Position numbers and translations under genes: made by a program. Source: Bacillus cereus G9842 (lineage in GTDB: Bacteria; Bacillota; Bacilli; Bacillales; Bacillaceae_G). Taken from it: 64,000 nt of DNA. The notes below the pieces were generated by a model. That model was not told where the DNA came from. It worked only from the letters and a program-made list of their open reading frames with translations, and made no database searches. This document shows positions 19,146-30,391 of the stretch, in pieces. The stretch is from positions 4,626,001-4,690,000 of the forward strand of contig NC_011772.1 of assembly GCF_000021305.1 (NCBI RefSeq), read 5' to 3'. The first letter of the stretch is position 1. Every line of letters starts with the position of its first letter.

Positions 19146-20154
19146 CTATATATCTTGCATATAAACTTTTCGCTACATTCATATCATTCGTCCCATGAAT
19201 GAACGCCCTGCCATCTGTAAATAAAACAAAACGATATTCTTCTACCGGAAATGATAATAGATAAGGTGTCGCCTTTATCTCTACACTTCTTTGTAAGCGC
19301 TTTTTAATTTCTTCTAAATTAAAATTCTTCCGCACACCCGGGCGAATTTGTACTGTATTTCGCCCACATAACACTTCTGTTTTTGTTTGTGCTTCAAATG
19401 TTAAACTCGGATATGTACGTAACCTTCCGCAAGATAAACAAGTATCTTTTTTCTGCCTATTCACTTTAAATGCCATCTGTTGATTATTCCAAAGATCAAA
19501 TGATAACATCGTTTCACGAAGCGCCCCAAAGTCTTCTACTAATATTTTCAGCGCTTCCGTAATTTGATGCGCAACTACTAATTGTACTGCCGGTTGTATA
19601 ATACCAGCTGTGTCACATGTTGCTCCGCTCGCCGGATGCTCCATTAAACAGCGAAAACACGGTGTTTTCCCTGGTAAAATTGTATACGTTACTCCGTAAC
19701 TTCCGACACACCCACCATATATCCACGGAATATTATACTTTTGTGAAATATCATTAATAAGAAGACGCGTTTCAAAATTATCTGTCGCATCTAATATTAA
19801 ATCTACATCACGCACTAGCTCTTCCATTTCTTGCACCGTTACATCCGTCACAACTGGATTTATTTCCACCTCAGAATTAATCGCTTGTAAATGTTCTGCA
19901 GCCGCTATCGCCTTCGGTTTATACTGCTTTGCATCTTCTTCCGTATATAGTTGTTGTCTTTGTAAATTACTCCATTCTACATAATCACGATCAGCAATCG
20001 TTACTTTTCCAACACCTGCTCTAACAATCGCTTCTGCATTTGCCGCACCGAGAGCACCAGCACCAATAATAAGCACATGCTTCTCTCTTATTTTTCTCTG
20101 TCCTTCTTCTCTAACACCAGAAAATAATATTTGTCTTGAATATCGCTCCTGCAT
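19141..20154 (-). CDS. moeB: MoeB/ThiF/HesA-family adenylyltransferase
   Basis: Activates the C-terminal Gly of MoaD (or ThiS) by adenylylation. 337 residues: Rossmann motif GAGALGAANAEAIVRAG, arginine-finger region WSNLQRQQLY, active-site-type cysteine in ATCDTAG, and two C-x2-C pairs (CFRC, CLSC) for zinc. It lacks a rhodanese domain but has an extra domain of about 90 residues at the C-terminus. ThiF is the alternative; co-location with moaA, 16 bases upstream, favours MoeB. Confidence 0.88.
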   Translation of the reverse strand: MQERYSRQILFSGVREEGQRKIREKHVLIIGAGALGAANAEAIVRAGVGKVTIADRDYVEWSNLQRQQLYTEEDAKQYKPKAIAAAEHLQAINSEVEINPVVTDVTVQEMEELVRDVDLILDATDNFETRLLINDISQKYNIPWIYGGCVGSYGVTYTILPGKTPCFRCLMEHPASGATCDTAGIIQPAVQLVVAHQITEALKILVEDFGALRETMLSFDLWNNQQMAFKVNRQKKDTCLSCGRLRTYPSLTFEAQTKTEVLCGRNTVQIRPGVRKNFNLEEIKKRLQRSVEIKATPYLLSFPVEEYRFVLFTDGRAFIHGTNDMNVAKSLYARYIG

Positions 20155-20170
20155 GCGATAGCCCCCTTTC

Positions 20171-21184
20171 TTATCCTCCTATATAAGACATTTCGATTTT
20201 CGGACGATTTTTTGCACTTTCTTCTGTCCGTTCATCCGAATACCTATCTTTTCTATTCATCCATACATCTTGTATAACACTTAATAACTCCTCATCCGAA
20301 AGATTTCCTCTAAGAAGTTCTCTTACATTCAAACCCTCTGTCGCAAATAAGCACGTATAAAACTTTCCATCTGCCGAAATTCTTGCCCTCGTACAAGAGG
20401 CACAAAATGACTCAGAAACAGATGTAATAAAACCAACTTCAACATTTGTTCCAACGTACCGATATCGCTTCGCAACTTCACCAAAGTAATGGACTTCAGC
20501 TGGCTCAAGCGGATACACCTTATGAATCATCTCAATCAATTCTCGTTTTGTAACCACTTGATCAAAATTCCACCCATTTGTACTACCAACATCCATAAAC
20601 TCAATAAACCTAAGCGTGATTCCTTGCTCTTTAAAATACGCAGCCATCGGAAGTACTTGTTGATCGTTCATCCCTTTTTTCACAACCATATTTACCTTTA
20701 CTTCCAGCCCCGCCTCTTTAGCTGCTATAATTCCCTTAATCACCGGTTTCGTATTAATATTTCGACCATTAATATTCCTAAATATGTCGTCATCTATCGC
20801 ATCTAAACTAACATTCACTCTATGTAATCCAGCTTCTTTTAATGCCTTCGCTTGTTTCGTTAAATGGATAGCATTTGTCGTTAACCCTATATCTATTAGC
20901 CCATCAATTTTCACGAGACGTGCAATCAGTTTTGTTAAATCTTTACGAAGCAGTGGCTCACCGCCAGTAATTCTAATTTTTCGTACACCGATGTTAACAA
21001 ATAATTTTGCCAAACGCTCAATTTCATCAAAAGTTAGTAAAAACTCATCTTTCAAAAAAGCATAATCTGGCCCAAATATTTCCGCCGGCATACAATATGT
21101 ACATCTAAAATTGCAACGATCAATGACAGATATACGTAAATCTTGAAGTGGGCGTCCAAAAAAATCTTTAACCATCTCCTGCAT
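20171..21184 (-). CDS. moaA: GTP 3',8-cyclase MoaA (radical SAM)
   Basis: First enzyme of molybdenum cofactor synthesis. 337 residues: N-terminal radical SAM cluster C24-x3-C28-x2-C31 (RCNFRCTYC), C-terminal second cluster C-x2-C-x13-C ([11 protein letters not shown] ... FYTCLFA), [10 protein letters not shown], and the conserved C-terminal Gly-Gly (SYIGG). ATG 21184 is preferred over GTG 21190 because GGGAGG is 6-7 bases upstream. Forms an operon with moeB. A family A repeat lies about 85 bases upstream. Confidence 0.94.
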   Translation of the reverse strand: MQEMVKDFFGRPLQDLRISVIDRCNFRCTYCMPAEIFGPDYAFLKDEFLLTFDEIERLAKLFVNIGVRKIRITGGEPLLRKDLTKLIARLVKIDGLIDIGLTTNAIHLTKQAKALKEAGLHRVNVSLDAIDDDIFRNINGRNINTKPVIKGIIAAKEAGLEVKVNMVVKKGMNDQQVLPMAAYFKEQGITLRFIEFMDVGSTNGWNFDQVVTKRELIEMIHKVYPLEPAEVHYFGEVAKRYRYVGTNVEVGFITSVSESFCASCTRARISADGKFYTCLFATEGLNVRELLRGNLSDEELLSVIQDVWMNRKDRYSDERTEESAKNRPKIEMSYIGG

Positions 21185-21268
21185 CGCCACCCTCCCTTTC
21201 TGCCAAATTTCTTTCTTTTCATTCTATTATAATATATTTTCGGACTGCGATGTTTTTGCCCAAGTGAA

Positions 21269-21340
21269 TAAAGTGAAACTTTAAATAATTAGAGGGTATC
21301 CACTCCCCCTGGTTAATGAGGTTTACTTCCAGATACAAGG
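21269..21340 (+). repeat. Dispersed repeat family A copy upstream of moaA
   Basis: Starts with TAAAGTGAAACTTTAAA, followed by AATTAGAGGG..ACTCCCCCTGGTTAATGAGG. The downstream part is shorter than in the copies at 7918 and 46591. It lies between moaA and the terminator of the collagen-like gene. Confidence 0.5.
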
Positions 21341-21343
21341 ATA

Positions 21344-21377
21344 AAAAAACCTTGAAACATAAAAGTTTCAAGGTTTT
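21344..21377 (-). terminator. Terminator of the collagen-like gene
   Basis: AAAACCTTGAAAC/GTTTCAAGGTTTT stem with A/T runs on both sides. Confidence 0.88.
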
Positions 21378-21384
21378 CTGCTTA

Positions 21385-24240
<2,856 letters not shown>

Positions 24241-24342
24241 ACTTTCACCACCTACAAACCGTCTTTTTCATAATAAATAAACCTCTTCTTAATCTATTTA
24301 CAAAAATAATCTCCAAGACTATTTTTATTTCAAATAAATAAA

Positions 24343-24366
24343 ACTCCCTTAATTCCTTAAGGGAGT
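24343..24366 (-). terminator. Terminator overlapping the stop of the 24357 gene
   Basis: ACTCCCTTAA/TTAAGGGAGT perfect inverted repeat with a four-base loop, followed on the minus strand by TTTTATTTATTT. It separates this gene from the collagen-like gene. Confidence 0.8.
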
Positions 24367-24680
24367 CCTGCAATTGAATCCATATTATCTGTATTAGGGA
24401 CAGCTTGCGCTATACCCGATGTATTTACACTTTGCCCCATATTTGTTCCTGTTACAGTACCAGCAGGGGTGCCCCTTGTATATGTCGTCGTCACCGAATC
24501 TCCCGGCTGTAAACAAAGCTTCGTTTCTGTCCCTATTACTGTAACAACATCAATCCAAGTACACCCCATTGAACCACTATACGATTTCGTAGCAGTAAAT
24601 GAAGTATCACTCAAATTATCACCTGTAAATATATTCCCAGTATTATTAACAATAACAAACTCTTTTATATGCGCAGGCAT
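24357..24680 (-). CDS. Small spore protein, distantly GerPA/GerPF-like
   Basis: 107 residues: HIKEFVIVNNTGNIFTGDNL, then TATKSYSGSMGC. The order N-TG-x-GD-x(8-12)-K-Y-x-GS recalls the GerPA/GerPF family of inner-coat proteins that help germinants cross the spore coat, but the match is partial and the C-terminal half (Thr/Gly/Asn-rich) is unlike GerP. No signal peptide. Twenty bases separate it from the next gene, which has the same pattern, so they form an operon. A role in the spore coat or exosporium is inferred. Confidence 0.6.
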   Translation of the reverse strand: MPAHIKEFVIVNNTGNIFTGDNLSDTSFTATKSYSGSMGCTWIDVVTVIGTETKLCLQPGDSVTTTYTRGTPAGTVTGTNMGQSVNTSGIAQAVPNTDNMDSIAGLP

Positions 24681-24700
24681 AATTACACTCTACCTTTCCT

Positions 24701-24925
24701 TTATGAACCTAACGTACGTGTACTCGTTGCCAAAGGCGGAAGAAATACCGATGTTCTAATCACCGCTTCTGGCTGTCTTTTTCCATTTAAAAAAATAGCC
24801 GCACTCGATCCTCCAGCTCCTGCATATACTTTCGCCACAGCTAAAGGCGAGATATCATAACAGTCACCAACATTAACAGCTCCTGTATTATTAATAATTT
24901 TTACTTTACGCAAATTAACCCCCAT
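24701..24925 (-). CDS. GerPA/GerPF-like small spore protein
   Basis: 74 residues: VKIINNTGAVNVGDCYDISP then AVAKVYAGAGGSSAA. The motif NxGD-x-YxISP-x5-K-Y-x-G-x-G is that of GerPA/GerPF family proteins (permeability of the spore coat to germinants). The rest, PEAVIRTSVFLPPLATSTRT, differs from the classical gerP products, which are encoded in a six-gene operon that is not here. GGAGG is 5 bases before the ATG. First gene of the pair with 24357. Confidence 0.68.
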   Translation of the reverse strand: MGVNLRKVKIINNTGAVNVGDCYDISPLAVAKVYAGAGGSSAAIFLNGKRQPEAVIRTSVFLPPLATSTRTLGS

Positions 24926-24962
24926 TTACCCCTCCTCCTTTTTTATACTGTATGCAAAAGAA

Positions 24963-24995
24963 AAAAACTTGAAACAGACTCGTTTCAAGTTTTTA
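24963..24995. terminator. Terminator of the rhodanese gene
   Basis: AAAAACTTGAAAC/GTTTCAAGTTTTT hairpin; it ends the minus-strand gene at 25004. Confidence 0.85.
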
Positions 24996-25003
24996 ACTAT
25001 TAA

Positions 25004-25309
25004 CTATTTCGTTTCACCTTCATATTGAAGCATACCGCCAACCATGTTCACTGTTTTAAATCCTTGCTCATTTAAATAATGACATACATTTTCACTGCGC
25101 ATTCCTGAACGACAAATAAAGATATATTCATTCTCTTTATTAAAGAAGTCTACTTTATGTGGGATATCGCCCATTTTAATATGTACAGCTTCTGGAATCT
25201 TTCCTGCCGCTACTTCTTCATCTTCTCTTACGTCTACTAGAAATAACGTTTCTCCATTTTCTAAACGCACTTGTACCTCTTCTGTAGTAATTGTTTTAAC
25301 TTCTGTCAT
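25004..25309 (-). CDS. ytwF: Single-domain rhodanese YtwF
   Basis: 101-residue sulfurtransferase domain with active-site cysteine C66 in CRSGMRS, and VDVREDEEVAAGKIPEAVHI typical of rhodaneses. Transfers sulfane sulfur; acceptor unknown. The frame extends 30 codons upstream, but ATG 25309 has AAGGAGG 9 bases away and gives the usual length. Confidence 0.88.
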   Translation of the reverse strand: MTEVKTITTEEVQVRLENGETLFLVDVREDEEVAAGKIPEAVHIKMGDIPHKVDFFNKENEYIFICRSGMRSENVCHYLNEQGFKTVNMVGGMLQYEGETK

Positions 25310-25506
25310 ATGTAGTTCCTCCTTATATACAATAAAACCTTTAGTTTCTTTTCCACAAACATTCTCTACCAATTTTAGCATGCAAAAGAAAGAACGCAAA
25401 GAATCGAAAAGCTATTTCTCAATTTTCTCGCAAAACTTATTCTTTACAAACATAACTAGCACATTGTATCCTCAATATACTTGTTTTATGAAAGGAGTCG
25501 ATTAAA

Positions 25507-25689
25507 ATGTCGCTTTTTCTTTTCATTATGGGCATTGTGTTCTTAATCGCTGCAATTATTGCACTTAGTATGCAAAATAATAAAAAGATAAAATCTCCCC
25601 AAGAAATGTCATTCTTATTTCTATTACTTAGTATAGCGTTCTTCGGCATAGCAATCGCTACATATATATTCCGTCTACAAATCATGTAA
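25507..25689 (+). CDS. Small membrane protein, two transmembrane helices
   Basis: 60 residues: helix at about 3-21, a polar loop NNKKIKSPQEM, and a second helix at about 35-54. AAAGGAG is 9 bases before the ATG and a terminator follows, which supports a real gene. Function not recognised. Confidence 0.65.
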   Translation: MSLFLFIMGIVFLIAAIIALSMQNNKKIKSPQEMSFLFLLLSIAFFGIAIATYIFRLQIM

Positions 25690-25723
25690 AAAAAGGTGCC
25701 TACTACACATATTGCACCTTTTT
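25690..25723. terminator. Terminator between convergent genes
   Basis: AAAAAGGTGC/GCACCTTTTT stem with an AT-rich loop. Confidence 0.8.
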
Positions 25724-25738
25724 CACATAATTTATTTC

Positions 25739-26863
25739 CTACACAAAACTAGATACTTTCCGATTTAAAAATTCATAAATTTTCTTTTCAAATAAATGAA
25801 TATCAAATGCTCCTGCCATATGCCCATTTATACTTTCTATCTCATACACTTCCGCATATTTTCCTTGTTTTTGCAAAATGTCTACCATTTTATAATTATA
25901 ACGTGGCGGCTGAAGCAAATCTTGTTTGCACGGAATCATAAGTACATTCGCTTCTATGTTAGAAAGAGATTCTTCTAGTGAAGAAAACCCATGTGCAATA
26001 TCATGCAATAAAACCGCCTTCGCAGTATACATCCATGAATTTGCATCTACTAACTCTATACTTCTATATGTCGCTTTATTTATCTCTTTTTCAAATGATG
26101 TTAATGTAGAAAACTTTTCATAAGGTTCTATCTCTATACTATTACGAGGAAATGCCATTTCATAAAAATGCTCATCAAACGCATTCATAAACATCATTCT
26201 ATTTGCTAAATGAAGCCCCTTTATCGGCTGCTCTTCTCCGTATTTTCCATCTTTCCAACTTGGATCCAGTTGAATTGCCTCAATCGCATTTTGTGCTACG
26301 TTTACAGACGTAATAATTGGATTTTGTGGGTTCGTAATAACGCCAATCATCCGCTCTACCATATGTGGATAGTGAACCGCCCATTGTTGTGCAATCATTC
26401 CCCCCGCCGACGGTCCGATTACAGCGTGTAACCTTGAAATTCCCATACCTTTTATTAACTCATATTGCATACGAGCTACATCAAGAAATGTAAAAACCGG
26501 AAAATCCATAGCATATTCTTCTCCAGTTTCTGGGTTAATCGATTTCGGTCCTGTTGTAATCACATATGGATTCTTCACCTGCACATTACAAAGATTATCC
26601 GTACATATAACAAAATACTTATTTGTATCAATTGCTTTTCCAGGTCCAATGAGCCCATCCCACCAACCAGACTCCTCATCATGCACTGTATATTTTCCTG
26701 CCGCATGACTTGTTGCACTAAAATAATGACAAACCAAAATCACATTTGACCTTTCTCTATTCAACGTACCATATGTCTCGTATCCCATTTGAACAGGAAT
26801 TTCCCTACCATTTTCAAACGTAAATTCTTTTAAAACAAACTTCTCCTTTTTTACAATTTGCAC
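25739..26863 (-). CDS. Alpha/beta hydrolase of the homoserine O-acetyltransferase (MetX) family
   Basis: 374 residues with MetX-family layout: GWWDGLIGPGKAIDTNKYFV, the nucleophile elbow GPSAGGMIAQQW with S152, a late aspartate in PCKQDLL and a histidine in INGHMAG. The family acyl-transfers homoserine in methionine synthesis, but the elbow of true MetX is usually GxSMGG and the region after it departs from that pattern, so this looks like a paralogue of unknown substrate. Start is GTG with GAGGGAGAG upstream. It stands alone, with no methionine genes nearby. Confidence 0.78.
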   Translation of the reverse strand: MQIVKKEKFVLKEFTFENGREIPVQMGYETYGTLNRERSNVILVCHYFSATSHAAGKYTVHDEESGWWDGLIGPGKAIDTNKYFVICTDNLCNVQVKNPYVITTGPKSINPETGEEYAMDFPVFTFLDVARMQYELIKGMGISRLHAVIGPSAGGMIAQQWAVHYPHMVERMIGVITNPQNPIITSVNVAQNAIEAIQLDPSWKDGKYGEEQPIKGLHLANRMMFMNAFDEHFYEMAFPRNSIEIEPYEKFSTLTSFEKEINKATYRSIELVDANSWMYTAKAVLLHDIAHGFSSLEESLSNIEANVLMIPCKQDLLQPPRYNYKMVDILQKQGKYAEVYEIESINGHMAGAFDIHLFEKKIYEFLNRKVSSFV

Positions 26864-27015
26864 AGACTCTCCCTCTCCCCGTTATAGTATGAACTGCTTA
26901 CTAAAGGTTTTTTTCTATGTAAACCAATCTCCTCCTTCTTTTCATAAATAAATGAATAATATACAAAATTAGCCACAAAATAGCACTATATTACACAATT
27001 AAAGAGGGCATACAT

Positions 27016-29280
27016 ATGATTTGGAATTGGTTTCGTAAGAAAAAAAAATCAAATACAACAGAGGCAAAAGAAGCCGATAACTGGGAGCAGCAGTCTAACA
27101 ATCCAGATGACGATAACAAAGAACAGACTAGAAGTATGAAACATACTAAAGGTAAAAATAACGAGCAAGATGACTCTTCTCAAGAGAAACAGCAAAACTC
27201 TAAGCAAGATGACTCTTCTCAAGAGAAACAGCAAAACTCTAAGCAAGATGACTCTTCTCAAGAGAAACAGCAAAACTCTAAGCAAGATGACTCTTCTCAG
27301 GAGAAACAACTAAACTCTAAGCAAGATGACTCTTCTCAGGAGAAACAACTAAACTCTAAGCAAGATGACTCTTCTCAGGAGAAACAACTAAACTCTAAGC
27401 AAGATGACTCTTCTCAAGAGAAACAGCAAAACTCTAAGCAAGATGACTCTTCTCAAGATAAACAGCAAAACTCTAAGCAAGATGACCCTTCTCAGGAGAA
27501 ACAACTAAACTCTAAGCAAGATGATTCTTCTCAAGATAAACAGCAAAACTCTAAGCAAGATGATTCTTCTCAAGATAAACAGCAAAACTCTAAGCAAGAT
27601 GATTCTTCTCAAAGTAAGCAACAAAGCTCTAAACAAAATGATTCTTCTCAGAATAAACAACAAAGCTCTAAACAAAATGATTCTTCTCAGAATAAACAAC
27701 AAAGCTCTAAACAAGATGATTCTTCTCAAAGTAAGCAACAAAGCTCTAAACAAGATGATTCTTCTCAAAGTAAGCAACAAAGCTCTGGAGGTAATAGTAT
27801 TTATGACTTTACCAAACCAGAAAAAGACCGTATTCATTCTCTACAAGATTTAATAGAGAAACTTAAAAAGTCTAGTGATTTTATTAATTACCATACATCT
27901 GACGATGAAACGATGCCTTATTGGATTTCTTACTATCGCCCTTCACTTGATGGAGAGAAATTACAGAAATATTTAATGCCCACTCTTTTAGAGAAACCCT
28001 GTGCTTCTCTAGAACAACTAAAAGAACATATTCCGATGAGCGGCATTACAATTACGAACGATTTACAAAAAATTGAGGATATGGTTTTAAAGGGGCATGC
28101 GATTATTCAATTGAATCAGCAAGATCAAAAGTGTATGCTTGCAAACATTGCAATTGATAATTATCGTGCACCAACCCCTCCTTTAAACGAATCAACTGTT
28201 ATTGGTCCGCAAGAAGGTTTTGTAGAGGATATTGATACAAACATTAATTTAGTTCGAAAACGTCTTCCTGTTTTAGATTTACAAACAAAAGAAATGATTA
28301 TCGGCGAGTTTTCCAAAACAAAAGTTGTCATGATGTATTTAGACAACCTCGCTGAAAAAGATAATGTAGATTTTCTAGAAGAGTCATTACGCGCTCTTGA
28401 ATATGATCAAATTAATGATAGTGCTTATTTACAAGAATTAATGGGTGAAAAATCGATTTTTCCTCTCTATATCAATACAGAGCGCACTGATAGAGTTACA
28501 AAAGCACTAATTGATGGGAAAATTGCAATTTTTGTTGATGGTTCACCAAATGTTCTATTAACGCCCGTATCATATTTCGATTTCTTTATTTCACCAGAAG
28601 ATTATAATGTCTCTTGGCTATATGCAACATTTTCAAGAGTTTTACGACTTATCGCTGTCCTTTTCTCGATTTGTGCAGCTCCATTATATGTTGCCGTTTT
28701 AAATTATCATTATGAACTAATTCCAAGCGATTTGCTGGAAACATTGATTTTATCTCGAGCGCAAGTTCCATTCCCACCTTTAATTGAAGCACTGTTTTTG
28801 GAATTAGTTATTGATTTATTAAGAGAAGCCGGCGCAAGGTTACCGATGAAAGTGGGGCAAACACTCGGTATTGTGGGCGGTATCGTAATCGGGCAAGCAT
28901 CTGTACAAGCTGGGTTAACGAGTAACATTTTATTAATTATCGTTGCACTATCAGCACTCGCTTCTTTTATTACACCTATTTATAAAATGGGTAACGCTGT
29001 TCGATTACTACGCTTTCCTTTTCTTATGTTTGCAGAAATAGGCGGATTGTTCGGGATTTCTCTTGGATTTATCTTCTTATTTACTCATCTATTCAGGCTT
29101 ACTTCCTTACGTAAGCCGTACGCTTTGTTTTATCCGACAAGACAACAATCCGTTAAGGACTCTTGGATTCGTTTTCCTTTAACAATGATTGATACAAGAG
29201 ATGTACAAGCAAGACCACAACATGTAAAAAAATCAGCAAAAGGGATTTCAACAAAACATAGATCGGACTTTGATGATTAA
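27016..29280 (+). CDS. gerIA: Spore germination receptor A subunit, GerIA-like
   Basis: 754 residues. Residues 1-256 are hydrophilic and dominated by sixteen 13-residue repeats of the type SKQDDSSQEKQQN; the rest is a GerA-family subunit (about 260-530 soluble, then about five membrane segments with PFPPLIEALFLELVIDLLREA). GerIA of B. cereus is known for such an N-terminal repeat region and its receptor responds to inosine and amino acids. It opens an A-B-C operon; GAGGGCATACAT precedes the ATG. Expression is presumably in the forespore; no clear sigma-G promoter was identified. Repeat number is likely to differ between strains. Confidence 0.88.
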   Translation: MIWNWFRKKKKSNTTEAKEADNWEQQSNNPDDDNKEQTRSMKHTKGKNNEQDDSSQEKQQNSKQDDSSQEKQQNSKQDDSSQEKQQNSKQDDSSQEKQLNSKQDDSSQEKQLNSKQDDSSQEKQLNSKQDDSSQEKQQNSKQDDSSQDKQQNSKQDDPSQEKQLNSKQDDSSQDKQQNSKQDDSSQDKQQNSKQDDSSQSKQQSSKQNDSSQNKQQSSKQNDSSQNKQQSSKQDDSSQSKQQSSKQDDSSQSKQQSSGGNSIYDFTKPEKDRIHSLQDLIEKLKKSSDFINYHTSDDETMPYWISYYRPSLDGEKLQKYLMPTLLEKPCASLEQLKEHIPMSGITITNDLQKIEDMVLKGHAIIQLNQQDQKCMLANIAIDNYRAPTPPLNESTVIGPQEGFVEDIDTNINLVRKRLPVLDLQTKEMIIGEFSKTKVVMMYLDNLAEKDNVDFLEESLRALEYDQINDSAYLQELMGEKSIFPLYINTERTDRVTKALIDGKIAIFVDGSPNVLLTPVSYFDFFISPEDYNVSWLYATFSRVLRLIAVLFSICAAPLYVAVLNYHYELIPSDLLETLILSRAQVPFPPLIEALFLELVIDLLREAGARLPMKVGQTLGIVGGIVIGQASVQAGLTSNILLIIVALSALASFITPIYKMGNAVRLLRFPFLMFAEIGGLFGISLGFIFLFTHLFRLTSLRKPYALFYPTRQQSVKDSWIRFPLTMIDTRDVQARPQHVKKSAKGISTKHRSDFDD
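27160..27783 (+). repeat. Sixteen 39-bp tandem repeats inside gerIA
   Basis: Exactly 624 bp, sixteen units of 39 bp, each coding a 13-residue Ser/Gln/Lys/Asp-rich unit. Copies fall into groups (EKQQN, EKQLN, DKQQN, NKQQS, SKQQS endings) that are mostly contiguous, the sign of recent local duplication. The first unit differs at its start (NEQDD). Confidence 0.95.
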
Positions 29281-29296
29281 GAAATGAGGTGCATTG

Positions 29297-30391
29297 ATGA
29301 GTAAAGTTCAAGAAAAATATCAAATATCTCCTATCTTTGTTTTCTTCTTAATTCACGGTGCACAATTTGGAGCTGGCGTTCTCGGCTTCGCTCGAATTAT
29401 AGCAAAAGCCGCCGGATACGACGGCTGGATAGGAGTTCTCCTCACAGGAATTATCATTCATATTCTCATCTGGATGATGTATTATTCATTAAAAAATACA
29501 GAAGGAAACTTAATTGATTTACACAAACAGATTTTTGGAAAATGGATTGGAAATGGTATTAGTCTCATCTTTATGGCTTATTTTTTTATTGTAAGTATTT
29601 CTGTCGTTCGAACCTATGTCGAAATTATTCAAGTGTGGATGTTTCCTAGCGCATCCACCTGGATGCTCACTTTCTTTTTATGTTTAATAAGTTATTACAT
29701 TATTTCATCAGGATTCCGCGTCATTACAGGAATTTGTGTTATTTCCGTTGGTGGAACATTAGGTTATCTTTTTCTAAGTCTTTTCATTTTGAAATTCTCA
29801 CATTGGGATAATTTACTTCCAATGTTTTCACATTCTTTTACAGATATTTTGAAAGCAGCTCAACTATCCATTTATAGTATGACAGGATTTGAAATTTTCC
29901 TTATGGTTTATCCGTTTGTTAAAGAACCAGAAAAATCCCATAAATTTGCACAATATGGTGCATTATTCTCTAACTTCTTATATTTATTTAGTACCATTCT
30001 CGCTTTTACATTCTTTAGCGAAAAACAACTACTCAAAACAATTTGGTCTCAACTGTCCATGACACAAGTTATTAAGCTTCCTTTTATCGAGCGACTTGAG
30101 TATATTGCTATTTCCGGTTATGCTCTCGTTATTATTACAAGCTTTATTCTACCTTTATGGGCCGCTACTCGAGGAACACATGAAATCTTTCGTGTAAAAC
30201 AACGAGGTATTTTAATTGCATTTATGCTTATCACCTTAGTTGTTTCACAACTTTTAACAAATAGGCATGATATTAATGATTTTATTAGCAATACATCTAA
30301 AGTTAGTTTTTGGCTTATATATGTATACATCCCAATTCTATTTATTATTGTGTGGGTGAAAAAAAAATGGAAAAAACCAAAAGAAAATTAA
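29297..30391 (+). CDS. gerIB: Spore germination receptor B subunit, GerIB-like
   Basis: 364-residue membrane protein with about 10 helices, GerB family within the amino acid/polyamine/organocation transporters (FFLIHGAQFGAGVLGFARII; SMTGFEIFLMVYPFV). It sits in the spore inner membrane and is thought to sense the germinant. ATG 29297 is preferred to TTG 29294, with GAGGTG upstream. It follows gerIA by 16 bases and overlaps gerIC by 25. Confidence 0.9.
   Translation: MSKVQEKYQISPIFVFFLIHGAQFGAGVLGFARIIAKAAGYDGWIGVLLTGIIIHILIWMMYYSLKNTEGNLIDLHKQIFGKWIGNGISLIFMAYFFIVSISVVRTYVEIIQVWMFPSASTWMLTFFLCLISYYIISSGFRVITGICVISVGGTLGYLFLSLFILKFSHWDNLLPMFSHSFTDILKAAQLSIYSMTGFEIFLMVYPFVKEPEKSHKFAQYGALFSNFLYLFSTILAFTFFSEKQLLKTIWSQLSMTQVIKLPFIERLEYIAISGYALVIITSFILPLWAATRGTHEIFRVKQRGILIAFMLITLVVSQLLTNRHDINDFISNTSKVSFWLIYVYIPILFIIVWVKKKWKKPKEN

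Noticed and set aside
21185..21340. Molybdenum cofactor riboswitch before moaA
   Set aside because: The sequence is a dispersed repeat plus a short AT-rich leader; none of the conserved Moco-motif blocks could be recognised.
25437..25685. 82-codon minus-strand frame opposite the small membrane protein at 25507
   Set aside because: It lacks a ribosome site and overlaps fully a plus-strand gene that has a strong ribosome site and terminator.
27160..27783. CRISPR array
   Set aside because: Units are contiguous with no unique spacers and are in frame with a coding gene. The same applies to the repeats at 32450-32935 and 46738-46862, and no cas gene is present.
27049..27853. Frames antisense to or out of frame with the gerIA repeats
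   Set aside because: Periodic products of a 39-bp repeat; the sense frame gives a known germination receptor with proper start and operon.
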